Positions 50,789 to 59,937 of a DNA stretch of 64,000 nucleotides are shown here, piece after piece. Numbering within the stretch: position 1 is the stretch's first letter; each line of letters begins with the position of its first letter. Position numbers and translations under genes: made by a program. The stretch spans positions 3,038,001 through 3,102,000 of the forward strand of contig NZ_CP086239.1 of NCBI RefSeq assembly GCF_026650985.1. The letters are read 5' to 3'. The stretch comes from Clostridium estertheticum (GTDB taxonomy: Bacteria > Bacillota > Clostridia > Clostridiales > Clostridiaceae). The notes below the pieces were generated by a model. It worked only from the letters and a program-made list of their open reading frames with translations, was not told the origin of the DNA and made no database searches.

Positions 50789-52615
50789 CTATTCTAAATC
50801 TAGACCCGCCAACTTAATTAAATATAAAGCATTCTTAGTAGTTGATACTCCTTCTCGAATTTTATAGTCAAATTTTATCTCATTATTTACATAATACTCT
50901 TGGAAGTTATAATTCTTAATTCTAAAATACTCATACTGTAAATCACACAATTCCAAGTCGTGAGTAGAAATAAGTCCTGACGCACCTTGTTCACCTAATT
51001 GTTTTATTAATGCTTTAGCTCCATCATGTCTATCAATAGAATTAGTTCCCTTAAATAATTCATCTAATAGGAAAAATACTTTTTTATTCTTTCTTGTCTC
51101 TTCAACAATCATTTTTATCCTTAATATTTCTGCATAAAAAGAAGATATGTTATTTTCTAAGTTATCACTTGTTCTCATACAAGTAATAATTTTCATAAGT
51201 GAGCATTCAAATTTTTCTGCACATACGGTGGCGCCAATATAACTTAATACTAAATTTATACCTATGGTTCTTAGAAATGTACTCTTACCAGACATATTTG
51301 AGCCTGTTATTAGTAAAATGTTTTTTTCATTGTTAATTGTAATATCATTACATACTTTTTTATCACCTAAAAGTGGATGACCTAATCCATTGGCTTTTAC
51401 TATGAAGTCGCAATCTTTAATTAAAGGTACAGTCCACTGTGGATTGTCATAAATAATATTTGAAATACTACTTAGTGCCTCAACTTGACCTATAACATCA
51501 AACCACTTTTCCAAGCTTTTACCTGAATTAATTCTCCATTTTTCAAACTCTATCATACATTGATAATCCCATAAGAGCGATATATTAAATATCATAAAAA
51601 ATGAGTTCTGTCTATCAGATATTTTGTCATATATAGTAGCCAATTTTTTTATTGCTGTTACTGCACCTTCACCTTCATAGGTCACTAAATTACTTTTTAA
51701 TTGTCTTAAATAATCACTTTTAAAATCTTTATCTGCAATTGAACTTAACAATCTAAGATATACAACTATAATACCTTTGTATTTATAAATATTATTAAAC
51801 GTGTAACTTCTCTTTTTCGCACCAATAAATAAAATTATTGTCTGAAGAAATATCGTAAAACAAGGTAACTTAAAATCTATTAAAGAAGTAAAATAAGTTA
51901 ATGTAATTAATATCAATGTTAAACATGGCAAAAGTCTAACAAATAAAATAAGCCATGGCTTAGTATATAATTCGTTTTTATCCTTTCCCCATTTATACAA
52001 CTCTTTTGGATTAATATTTTGATTAGGTATGACCATACCCTCAGCCTCAAATTGCTGTCTCCATTCTAAGTTCATAGCTAATTCATGCAATGATTGCTGT
52101 ATCGTATTTATATCAACAGAAGTGCTTAATGGGTGAATAAGTCTATTTTTTAATTTTTCTCTCCCCACAAATGTTTTACTACTATTTATCCACTGAAATA
52201 ATGAACATTCGCCAAATATATCCAAATCATCCGAATAACTATGTTGTTTATCCTTAAATTCACTTCCGTCATCCTCGAAATCTTTCCATTCTCCATTTAA
52301 TCTTTTTAATGCTTTTTCATTAATTTCTTTCAATGCCATTGAGTAATTTCTTTTATTGATTGCTTTACTCTTCTCTATAATTAAATAAATAAAAATAGCC
52401 AGTGAAACAATAAAAACACTTATACTTACCAAATAACTTTTAATTATAAAAGTATAGACTGTAACACTAAAATCAATTATGAAGGTAAAAAACCTGAAAT
52501 AGACTAAAATCTTTATTGACTTATTTTGTTCTTGAATTAAATCTTTGTAAGTACTCAATTTATTAACATAATTATTATATGCACTAACCAACGTTTGCCC
52601 TCCAATTTCCGTCAT
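50789..52615 (-). CDS. Membrane-anchored MutS-family ATPase
   Basis: 608 residues. The C-terminal MutS ATPase is complete: GSNMSGKSTFLRTIGINLVL (Walker A), DNLENNISSFYAEILRIK, FFLLDELFKGTNSIDRHDGA (Walker B) and LISTHDLELCDL. The mismatch-recognition domain I (FxE) is absent. Instead, residues about 48-88 and 225-275 form two pairs of membrane helices, before a MutS-like lever/clamp region. It therefore belongs to the little-studied membrane MutS-like group and is unlikely to do classical mismatch repair. Alone on the minus strand with a terminator-poor downstream region. Confidence 0.88.
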   Translation of the reverse strand: MTEIGGQTLVSAYNNYVNKLSTYKDLIQEQNKSIKILVYFRFFTFIIDFSVTVYTFIIKSYLVSISVFIVSLAIFIYLIIEKSKAINKRNYSMALKEINEKALKRLNGEWKDFEDDGSEFKDKQHSYSDDLDIFGECSLFQWINSSKTFVGREKLKNRLIHPLSTSVDINTIQQSLHELAMNLEWRQQFEAEGMVIPNQNINPKELYKWGKDKNELYTKPWLILFVRLLPCLTLILITLTYFTSLIDFKLPCFTIFLQTIILFIGAKKRSYTFNNIYKYKGIIVVYLRLLSSIADKDFKSDYLRQLKSNLVTYEGEGAVTAIKKLATIYDKISDRQNSFFMIFNISLLWDYQCMIEFEKWRINSGKSLEKWFDVIGQVEALSSISNIIYDNPQWTVPLIKDCDFIVKANGLGHPLLGDKKVCNDITINNEKNILLITGSNMSGKSTFLRTIGINLVLSYIGATVCAEKFECSLMKIITCMRTSDNLENNISSFYAEILRIKMIVEETRKNKKVFFLLDELFKGTNSIDRHDGAKALIKQLGEQGASGLISTHDLELCDLQYEYFRIKNYNFQEYYVNNEIKFDYKIREGVSTTKNALYLIKLAGLDLE

Positions 52616-52805
52616 AATATCTCGTTCTAATATATTTTAAAAATAAGTATTTGCTTATGGCAATATCATAGTAGGTATCGATTATAAAAATATAACTCTG
52701 CTACATTTCAACAAACATACTCAATTATCCTTTAAAATTTCTACCTACCAGCTTTAATTAAGTTATTAAAGTCATACTTTGATCATTTCCACAATTTCAT
52801 CAGTA

Positions 52806-53113
52806 TTTATATACCCTTACTCATTCAGACGTTACCGGAGAATTATTTTTGACTATTGCAGCAAGTATGAATATGATAAAATCACTGACATGAGGGATGA
52901 AGTGCTGGCAGAATGGATCCATGTTTAATAGTGAGTATGCACTTATGGTTAATGTTATGGTAGATAAAGCAAAGAACCCAATAATGTCAGCGGTACGTAA
53001 TAGCATTTCACAAAAGAATTACCGCTAGCACTTTCGGCGCTTAGATATGTAGATAGAAAATTTTTTAGAGAAAATCCCTCTTTAGATAAAGCACCTACTT
53101 ATGTGAAAGTCAA
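52806..53113 (+). pseudogene. Second, decayed copy of the staygreen gene
   Basis: It matches 42753-43060 at about 88 percent, from YTLTHSDVTGELF to APIYVK, with several single-base deletions and in-frame stops. There is no start. It ends by joining a flavoprotein fragment. Confidence 0.88.
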
Positions 53114-53575
53114 TTAGAGAAACGAGTTAAATCAAAGATTAATTTTAATTCAACCTACAAATATGCAGAGTTATGTAAAAATTTCGAGCATGTAGTTCTA
53201 GCCACTGGAGATGGAGATTATGCCTTTCATTTGGGAAATTATAATTGTAATCTTACTTGTACTATTAAAGGAGCAACTGTTCAAGGAAACTTTGTAACAA
53301 GTAATCCTCATGTATGGTTTAATTATGAAATACTACCTAAAGGATGTGGTTGGTTGATACCCTTTTCTGAAAAAGAAGCGAATTTAGTTATTGCGTATCC
53401 TGATTATCCTGAAAATATAAGATTAGATTTAAATGATATTTGGGAAAAATTTAATGATTTAGCATGTAAGAGTTTAGACCAAAATCTTAAGATAACTGAT
53501 AACTTTGAAGTTACAAGATATATGATGGGAGTATGTAATAAAGCTCGTATTTTTATTAAAGCATCTCCCGGGTAG
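53111..53575 (+). pseudogene. FAD-dependent oxidoreductase, middle fragment
   Basis: An open frame of 154 codons continuous with the staygreen remnant: FEHVVLATGDGDYAFHLGNY (FAD-binding GD motif), KGATVQGNFVTSNPHVWFNY, GCGWLIPFSEKEANLVIAYP. This fits geranylgeranyl-reductase-like flavoproteins. The NAD/FAD-binding N-terminus and the C-terminus are missing; the last codons are read from the neighbouring corA terminator. The ATG at 53231 is internal. Confidence 0.65.
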
Positions 53576-53605
53576 CTGCAACAGCGACCAAGGAGATGCT
53601 TTAAT
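53556..53605 (-). terminator. Terminator of the corA gene
   Basis: TTAAAGCATCTCC pairs with GGAGATGCTTTAA around a 22-base loop. The FAD fragment frame runs into it from the other side. Confidence 0.7.
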
Positions 53606-54595
53606 CTAAAACCATCTATCTTTATTAATAAGCAATACTACAGCAATACATATAGTTGGAATAAATATCATTCCAAATACTACCCAAAATGCCATTACAT
53701 AATTATGCATTGGAATCCCTTGTACATTCATAGAAAAAAGTCCACTAACAAGAGTCATAGGTAAGATTGCAACTTGAACAATAGTAAATATACGCATCAA
53801 ACCATTCATTGTGTGGTTTGTGAGTGATGCAAAGGTACTGTCAGCAGACTCTATAACTTCTTTATAGTTTTCAAGCATATCCCATATTTTTTCTATTTTA
53901 TCAGTAATATCGTCAAAATATATGTCCATATCCTTAGGAAGATATTTTACAATATCTTTTTCAAGTGTTATTACAACGGGTCTTAATGGTTTAATTACAC
54001 TTCTATAGTTAATTATCTGCATTTTAGTCTTTGATATATTTTCAAGCATTTCCTTAGAACGAGTAAGGAATACTTGCTTATTTATTTCACTAACCTTAGC
54101 TCCAATCTTATCTAGCATAGGAAAGCAATAATCAAATAATATCTTTATTATCTCATAGAGCAATAGTGCTGAACCCTTCTCCATATATTCTTTCCTTAAT
54201 GCTTCGTTTAATTGGCAATTTTGTGCTAAATCCACTAAAGGTTTGAATTCTCCCTCATGAAGTGTAACTACGTAATCATGACTTATAAAAATATCTAATT
54301 CTACAGAGTCAATCCTGTCACAGTCTTTTCTATATCTTGGAAGGTGTAGTACAATAAAACTATAATCTTCATAGGTATCAATTTTTGATCTTTGATGCTC
54401 AGTCATACAATCCTCTATCAAAAGTTCATGAAATCCATAAACATCTTTAAGCATCTCAAATTCCTTATTAGTAGGTCTAATTATATCAACCCATTTAATC
54501 CCTTCATGTTCAATTAGCTTTACCTCTGTAGGTAAATCTTTTATAACAGGTTGTTGTTTCTTTGCATTTTGGAATGGTAATGTTAACATAAACAT
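53606..54595 (-). CDS. corA: CorA-family magnesium channel with SMN in place of GMN
   Basis: 329 residues. The N-terminal cytoplasmic alpha/beta domain (WVDIIRPTNKEFEMLKDVYGFHELLIEDC) and the long stalk helix precede two C-terminal membrane helices. The pore loop reads LFSMNVQGIPMHNY (288-290): the family signature is GMN, and here Gly is Ser. The acidic-poor, basic C-terminus (NKDRWF) is normal. CorA channels let Mg2+ (or Co2+/Ni2+) in. An M-box riboswitch in the leader supports Mg2+ as cargo. Start ATG at 54595, AAGGAGG upstream. Confidence 0.9.
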   Translation of the reverse strand: MFMLTLPFQNAKKQQPVIKDLPTEVKLIEHEGIKWVDIIRPTNKEFEMLKDVYGFHELLIEDCMTEHQRSKIDTYEDYSFIVLHLPRYRKDCDRIDSVELDIFISHDYVVTLHEGEFKPLVDLAQNCQLNEALRKEYMEKGSALLLYEIIKILFDYCFPMLDKIGAKVSEINKQVFLTRSKEMLENISKTKMQIINYRSVIKPLRPVVITLEKDIVKYLPKDMDIYFDDITDKIEKIWDMLENYKEVIESADSTFASLTNHTMNGLMRIFTIVQVAILPMTLVSGLFSMNVQGIPMHNYVMAFWVVFGMIFIPTICIAVVLLINKDRWF

Positions 54596-54613
54596 AGTAA
54601 TGTCCTCCTTTTT

Positions 54614-54668
54614 ATAGAGAGGATCTTACCCTTAACAAAAATGAGTAGTAAAACATAATCCTCTCTTT
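54614..54668 (-). promoter_or_regulatory. Leader hairpin between M-box and corA
   Basis: AGAGAGGAT and ATCCTCTCT (9-base perfect stem) enclose a 33-base loop, 12 bases before the ribosome site. It may stabilise the message or fold alternatively with the leader. The 117 bases between it and the M-box terminator contain no gene. Confidence 0.5.
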
Positions 54669-54782
54669 TTTAATATAAAATTATTTATAAAAATATCATA
54701 CAGATCGGGGTTGCTTTCCACTCAAATTCGCCACCTTTTTAGTATACTTATCAAAATAATATTCTTAAATATTTATAAAAAT

Positions 54783-55014
54783 AAAAAAATCTCCCCACAA
54801 CAAAGTGAAGAGATTCAATACGAACCAAATAATAGCTTCTTCACTCGTTGAGTTTTAGCACTGTAAAGCATAGAACATAACCATCCATATTTTATATGAA
54901 TGTTGTCAGCTACATTAAGTAAAACCTTAATCCGGTAGTACCTGCTGACCCATTGGCGTCTCTCGACGTTTCTGGGCAGTAGCATATATCTATACAGTAA
55001 CCTCACCTAACAAG
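54783..55014 (-). ncRNA. M-box (ykoK) magnesium riboswitch
   Basis: The minus strand reads GTTAGGTGAGG-T-ACT-TA, then GCTACTGCCCAGAAACGTCG, AGAGACGCCAATGGGTCAGC and AGGTACTACCGGATTAAGG. These are conserved blocks of the M-box aptamer, including the ACGTCGAGAGACGCCAATGGGTCA core. It is followed by an expression platform ending in AATCTC-N13-GAGATT plus T7 (54783-54815), an intrinsic terminator. At high Mg2+ the terminator forms and corA downstream is switched off. Aptamer and terminator are both complete. Confidence 0.93.
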
Positions 55015-55296
55015 AATATTAAATTTTTATTCTCAATTAGTCTTAATCTTATACTTTATACTATGCGAAAAACCAAAGGATGTCAATAATATTTTCAGAC
55101 TCTAGTACTGACCCTTCACGCGTTACCCACTTTTAGTTAAAATATTTCAATTCCAATAAACCTTACAAAACTGTAAGGTTTTATTATATAAATCAATTTA
55201 TTAGTTTCCTTAATTCATATAGAATTTATTTATGTTTGGAGCCTTTAAATGCACACCAAACAAATCAATCCAGAAAAATCAAGGAGGTCTACTACT

Positions 55297-57294
55297 ATGA
55301 AAAAATCTATCACTTATATGCAAAGATTTTTAATAATTATAATAATTATTGCATATGTACTTCCGTTTTTATGCTTTCAAATAAAATGCTTAACACATAT
55401 TCTGAGTACTCACCAAACTGTTACAACAACAGAAAGTAAAGAAAAAAATTCTATATCTTTATTAGGTAACAACAATAAAGAGCCTTTAAATAAGGACACT
55501 GTAGAAAAGTTTGCAGATGGTCTGTTTAATGAACAGTTGAAAAAATTTAAAGTACCCGGAGCAGTTTTTGCTGTTGTTAAAGACAATACTGTTCTTTTTG
55601 AAAAAGGATATGGATATTCAGATATAGATAAAAAAATACCCGTTAATCCTAATACAACTGTTTTTAGAGTAGCTTCAATTTCAAAACTTTTTACTGCTAC
55701 AGCTGTTATGCAGCTAAAAGAAAAAGGTAAGGTAAATTTAAATGAAGATGTAAATAAATATTTAAAGGATTTTAAAATAGAAAACAAATACTCAAAACCT
55801 GTAACACTTGAAAATCTCTTGACTCACACCGCTGGTTTTGATGAAAAAATTATCGGAGAATCTCAAACAAAAAGTTATCTACAGGAAAAGCCACTAAAAG
55901 ATACCTTAACATCTCGCCTTCGTCCTATAATTCGTGAGCCTGGTGAAGCTCCCCAGTACAGTAACTATGGTATGTCTGTAGCTGGTTATGTTGTTGAAAG
56001 TATGACAGGTACTCCTTTTGATAAATATATGGAAGATAATATATTGAAGCCTCTACATATGAATAACAGCAGTTTTTCTTTCAATAACAAAATACTAGGT
56101 AACTTATCTAAAGGATATGATTACAAAAATGGTGTTTATAAAAAAGTCCCTATATATGGAACAACCTTGGCACCGGCGGGTGGATTAAAAACCACCGCAG
56201 ATGATATGACTAAGTTTATGATAGCACATTTAAATAACGGTACTTATGATAATACTGCAATATTGAATAAAGATACTACAGAGGATATGCATAAAAAGCA
56301 TTTTCCATTGGATATAAATATTCCCGGTTTATGCTATGGATTTGAAGAAAACAATATAAATGGGGTGAGAGTACTTGGCCATGGAGGTAACGATTATGGT
56401 TTTAATAGTCTCTTATATTTAATACCTGGTAGTAATTTGGGATTTTTTATTTCAACCAATGGTGATACTGGAGCCAATATGTGTGGTAGTCTAGCCAATG
56501 AATTCATGAAAAAATATTATCCACAATCTAAAGCACAAACCAGTATGGATAATAAAGTTAAATTTACAAAAAGTAATTTAAAAGAATTGGAAGGTGTTTA
56601 CCAAGCTAGTAGATATCCAAGAAATGAACTAGGTAAATTAGTATTACTACTGGTTCCACCATTAAATATAAAAAGCAAGTCGGATACATTGATCGTAAAA
56701 AACCCAGGTGGGCAAAATCTCTATAAAGAAATAGAACCTTTACTTTTTAAGAATGTTAAAGGCGGTGATACTATTGCCTTTAAAGCAAATAAACAAGGAA
56801 ATATATCTTATATGCTTCCTCCTGGTTCAAACATTGCCTATGAGAAAATCCATTGGTATGAAAACCCTATGTTGCATAAAATCATTTTTGTACTTTTTTC
56901 AGTATTGTTTTTATGTATGTCCATTACGATGATATTTCTTAATTTCAAGAAAAAAGCTACTAAGGAATTGTCAATTTATAAGCATCATAGATATATTATA
57001 CTTTCTATATGCATATTAAATTTAGTGTTTTTATTGGGTATGACTAAAGAATGTATTGATTTATCATCCTCTCTTACTTTTTTACCAGAATTACCTAAGA
57101 TGGTTATATTTCTATTGTTTATTCCAATACTAACTACCATATTTACTTTTGGACTACTGATTGCAACCTATGTATATTGGAATATGAGAAAATCTAATGC
57201 CGGTATAGTTGTACGTAATATAATACTTTGTTGTGTTTTTTTAATTTTTAGTCTTTATCTAAATTACTGGAATCTTTTAGGATTCAAGTTTTAG
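55297..57294 (+). CDS. Membrane-bound serine hydrolase, beta-lactamase class C/PBP-like
   Basis: 665 residues from ATG 55297 (AAGGAGGTC upstream). A signal anchor (about 9-30), then a beta-lactamase-fold domain with SISK (nucleophile Ser127, general base Lys130), YSNYG (about 220) and LGHGG (KTG-like triad). After residue 520 come four membrane helices. Such proteins are usually peptidases, esterases or altered penicillin-recognising enzymes facing the wall. It precedes the Bce-type sensory operon by 123 bases, with a dyad between. Substrate unknown; possible role in peptide-antibiotic defence (inference). Confidence 0.88.
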   Translation: MKKSITYMQRFLIIIIIIAYVLPFLCFQIKCLTHILSTHQTVTTTESKEKNSISLLGNNNKEPLNKDTVEKFADGLFNEQLKKFKVPGAVFAVVKDNTVLFEKGYGYSDIDKKIPVNPNTTVFRVASISKLFTATAVMQLKEKGKVNLNEDVNKYLKDFKIENKYSKPVTLENLLTHTAGFDEKIIGESQTKSYLQEKPLKDTLTSRLRPIIREPGEAPQYSNYGMSVAGYVVESMTGTPFDKYMEDNILKPLHMNNSSFSFNNKILGNLSKGYDYKNGVYKKVPIYGTTLAPAGGLKTTADDMTKFMIAHLNNGTYDNTAILNKDTTEDMHKKHFPLDINIPGLCYGFEENNINGVRVLGHGGNDYGFNSLLYLIPGSNLGFFISTNGDTGANMCGSLANEFMKKYYPQSKAQTSMDNKVKFTKSNLKELEGVYQASRYPRNELGKLVLLLVPPLNIKSKSDTLIVKNPGGQNLYKEIEPLLFKNVKGGDTIAFKANKQGNISYMLPPGSNIAYEKIHWYENPMLHKIIFVLFSVLFLCMSITMIFLNFKKKATKELSIYKHHRYIILSICILNLVFLLGMTKECIDLSSSLTFLPELPKMVIFLLFIPILTTIFTFGLLIATYVYWNMRKSNAGIVVRNIILCCVFLIFSLYLNYWNLLGFKF

Positions 57295-57355
57295 TCAAAA
57301 ATCAGATGCCAGTTTCCTTTACTATCAAATGCAATCTTCTTTCCGCCCTTTTAAT

Positions 57356-57395
57356 TTATGATATAATATAGAAAAGTTACTATATTATATCATAA
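57356..57395. promoter_or_regulatory. Perfect 16-base inverted repeat before the Bce operon
   Basis: TTATGATATAATATAG-AAAAGTTA-CTATATTATATCATAA. It contains TATAAT and lies just before the GGAGG of the response regulator gene. It may be the regulator's operator or a stem between the two transcripts. Confidence 0.7.
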
Positions 57396-57417
57396 CTTTA
57401 AAAAGGAGGAATCTGTT

Positions 57418-58116
57418 TTGTATAAGATACTTGTTATTGAAGATGATATCAGGCTAAATAAACTCGTAACAGAGCATCTTCAAAAATATAGATATGATGT
57501 TACTTATATACAAGATTTTAAAAATGTAGAGGTAGAACTGGAAAATTCAAAAGCTGACTTAATTCTTTTAGATATAAATCTTCCATATTCCGATGGGTTT
57601 CAACTGTGTAAAACTTTTAGAAGATCCTCGAAAATACCTGTAATTATTATTTCTTCAAGAGATAGTGGAGAGGAACAAATACGTGGACTTGAACTCGGAG
57701 CAGATGATTATATTACAAAACCTTTTAACTTTGACTTTCTGCTTGCTAAGATACAAGCAGCAATACGAAGAGTGTACGGTGAATATGCAAATGAATCAAC
57801 TATAATTGAAAGTATGGGAGGTATTAAGCTTAATAAAGATACTTTTAAAATACATTATAATGAAATTGAACTTGAGCTTAGTAAAAATGAGTTCAAGCTC
57901 TTAAGTATACTTATTAAGAATGAAAATAGAATAGTCAGTAGGGAATATCTTTTAGAAGAACTTTGGGATGATAGCAATTTTGTAGATGATAACACGTTAA
58001 CAGTTAATATAGCAAGAATAAGAGCTAAACTTAAAGAGTTTGGTGTTAGTGAAGTTATCTCAACCAAATGGGGTATAGGATACATGTTTCAATGTGATTC
58101 TGAGCAAGAGGGTTAA
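57418..58116 (+). CDS. Response regulator, OmpR family (BceR-like)
   Basis: 232 residues from TTG 57418 (AAGGAGG upstream). The receiver domain has Asp52 (LLDINLP) as phosphorylation site with EDD near the start and Lys in ITKPF. The winged-helix output domain has LELSKNEFKLLSILIKN, SREYLLEELWDD and TVNIARIRAKL. Its place before a sensor kinase and a Bce-type ABC pair marks a bacitracin/peptide-antibiotic detoxification module. Confidence 0.93.
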   Translation: MYKILVIEDDIRLNKLVTEHLQKYRYDVTYIQDFKNVEVELENSKADLILLDINLPYSDGFQLCKTFRRSSKIPVIIISSRDSGEEQIRGLELGADDYITKPFNFDFLLAKIQAAIRRVYGEYANESTIIESMGGIKLNKDTFKIHYNEIELELSKNEFKLLSILIKNENRIVSREYLLEELWDDSNFVDDNTLTVNIARIRAKLKEFGVSEVISTKWGIGYMFQCDSEQEG

Positions 58117-58118
58117 AT

Positions 58119-59165
58119 ATGAACAAAAATATATTAATAAATTTTGCAAAAGATAAACTATCACTTACTATTGTATATTTTCTTAGTACAATTTTAATTC
58201 TTATTTACATTTACTCATTAGGTACTCAAATTGATGTATTATATCCTTTGTTACTATCTATAGTACTATACCTACTTTTAATATTAAGTGAATGGTCCAA
58301 ATATTATAAGTTTAATAGAAGTATCAATGAAGGCATAGAAAACAGGTACTTTAATTTAAATCCAAAAACAAATGAACAGCTAGAAACAGCTAATGCTATA
58401 TTTAAAATTCATGAAAACTATACAAATAAAATAAGTAAAATCCATGCACAAAATACAGATAATAAGTATTTTTTATCTCAATGGATTCATAATATAAAGA
58501 CTCCTCCTTCAATAATCGATCTTATCATTCAAAAGGCTACTAAAGAAACAAGCTTTAGTAACGAGGATTCAACAATGAACCAATTGAATATATTAAGATT
58601 GTTCTTTGATATAAGAGAAGAAAATAATAAAGTTAAGAATGGTTTAGATCAAATTCTAAACATTAGTAGATTAAATGATTTTTCAAAAGATTATGAGCCT
58701 CAAACAGCGAACCTCGTGCAATTATTAAAGGCGGTCATCAATAATAAAAAAAGTCAATTTATCTATAATAATGTATTTCCTAAAATAGAATTTAAATATG
58801 AAAAGATATTGATTATTACAGATGAAAAGTGGACTAAATTTATGCTAGGACAACTTATATCAAATGCTATTAAATATTCTAAAGCTAACAAAGAAAACAC
58901 ATATATATATTTTAATATATATATAAATGATAAAGAAACAAAGTTAACAATTAGAGATGAAGGTATTGGAATTCCAAGCTTCGATATAAAAAGAGTTTTT
59001 GAACCATTTTTCACAGGAGAAAACGGTAGAAAAGTGGGCGATGCTACTGGCATAGGCCTATATATATGCAAAGTAATATCAAAGAAGTTGAATCATAGCA
59101 TAGCCATAGAATCTGAGATTAATAAAGGAACTACTATTTCAGTTACTTATCCATCAAAAATTTAA
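58119..59165 (+). CDS. Intramembrane-sensing histidine kinase (BceS-like)
   Basis: 348 residues. Two membrane helices near the N-terminus (about 14-34 and 40-56) with almost no outside loop, so the kinase cannot sense directly and is expected to read its ABC transporter. The H-box SQWIHNIKTP has His124. ATP-binding boxes are NAIKYSK, DEGIGIPSFDI, FEPFFTGENGRK and GIGLYICKVI. Starts 2 bases after the regulator stop. Part of the Bce-type operon. Confidence 0.92.
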   Translation: MNKNILINFAKDKLSLTIVYFLSTILILIYIYSLGTQIDVLYPLLLSIVLYLLLILSEWSKYYKFNRSINEGIENRYFNLNPKTNEQLETANAIFKIHENYTNKISKIHAQNTDNKYFLSQWIHNIKTPPSIIDLIIQKATKETSFSNEDSTMNQLNILRLFFDIREENNKVKNGLDQILNISRLNDFSKDYEPQTANLVQLLKAVINNKKSQFIYNNVFPKIEFKYEKILIITDEKWTKFMLGQLISNAIKYSKANKENTYIYFNIYINDKETKLTIRDEGIGIPSFDIKRVFEPFFTGENGRKVGDATGIGLYICKVISKKLNHSIAIESEINKGTTISVTYPSKI

Positions 59166-59183
59166 AGACAATGGGGTGATGCA

Positions 59184-59936
59184 TTGGAAGTTTTATGTGC
59201 TGAGGATATTGTTAAGGTGTATGGAGGAAATTTAGAAGTTAACTCTAATAATGTATTAAACGGTATAAATTTAAGCATTGAAAGTGGAGAATTTACTGCT
59301 ATTATGGGACAATCAGGAAGTGGTAAGACAACCCTGCTTAATATCTTATCCGGTATTGACACGTCTAATAGTGGAACAGTGAAAATAATGAATAAATATA
59401 TAACTTCCTTAAGCAAAAAAGAAAAATCTATTTTTAGGCGTGAAAATTTAGGAATTATATTTCAAAGCTTTAATCTTCTTGATAATATTACGCTTGCAGA
59501 AAATGCTGCACTTCCATTGATATTTAAGGGAATCAGTGCCCCAATAATTGATGAAAAAATAAAAGAATATTTTATGCTTTTTGATATATACGATATTAGA
59601 AATAGATATCCCTATAACGTGTCTGTAGGCGAACAACAAAGAGCAGCCACATGTAGAGCTCTAATAAATGATCCATATATTATTTTAGCTGATGAACCAA
59701 CTGGAAGTCTTGATCCAAATACTTCTAAAAAATTTATGAATTACTTGCAAATTATAAATGATATCAAAAAAGCAACAATTCTTATGGTTACACATGACAT
59801 ATACGCTGCAAGCTACTGTAGACGAGTGATTTTCATAAAATCCGGAAAAATATTTGTAGATATATATAACAAAGGGGATCAAGGTGCTTTTTTTAATAGA
59901 ATATTGGATACTCTAGCAGTGATTAGTGGTGAATGA
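59184..59936 (+). CDS. ABC ATPase, BceA-like
   Basis: 250 residues. GQSGSGKTTLLNILSG (Walker A), FQSFNLLDNITLAENAALPL (Q-loop), SVGEQQRAATCRALIND (signature variant VGEQQR in place of the usual SGGQQQR) and IILADEPTGSLDPNT (Walker B) with VTHD. The LL-type MacB/BceA subfamily is clear from sequence. Overlaps the permease gene. With it forms the sensing and removing transporter of the module. Confidence 0.92.
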   Translation: MEVLCAEDIVKVYGGNLEVNSNNVLNGINLSIESGEFTAIMGQSGSGKTTLLNILSGIDTSNSGTVKIMNKYITSLSKKEKSIFRRENLGIIFQSFNLLDNITLAENAALPLIFKGISAPIIDEKIKEYFMLFDIYDIRNRYPYNVSVGEQQRAATCRALINDPYIILADEPTGSLDPNTSKKFMNYLQIINDIKKATILMVTHDIYAASYCRRVIFIKSGKIFVDIYNKGDQGAFFNRILDTLAVISGE

Positions 59937-59937
59937 T

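Noticed and set aside
52821-53006. Minus-strand open frame over the staygreen remnant
   Set aside because: It is the shadow of a + strand pseudogene whose similarity to 42753-43060 is clear.
54614-54720. Second riboswitch between the M-box and corA
   Set aside because: Only a simple stem and a short CAACCCC stretch; no known aptamer pattern matched.
55236-55439. + strand open frame overlapping the serine hydrolase start
   Set aside because: It overlaps the signal anchor of the hydrolase in another frame and has no ribosome site.
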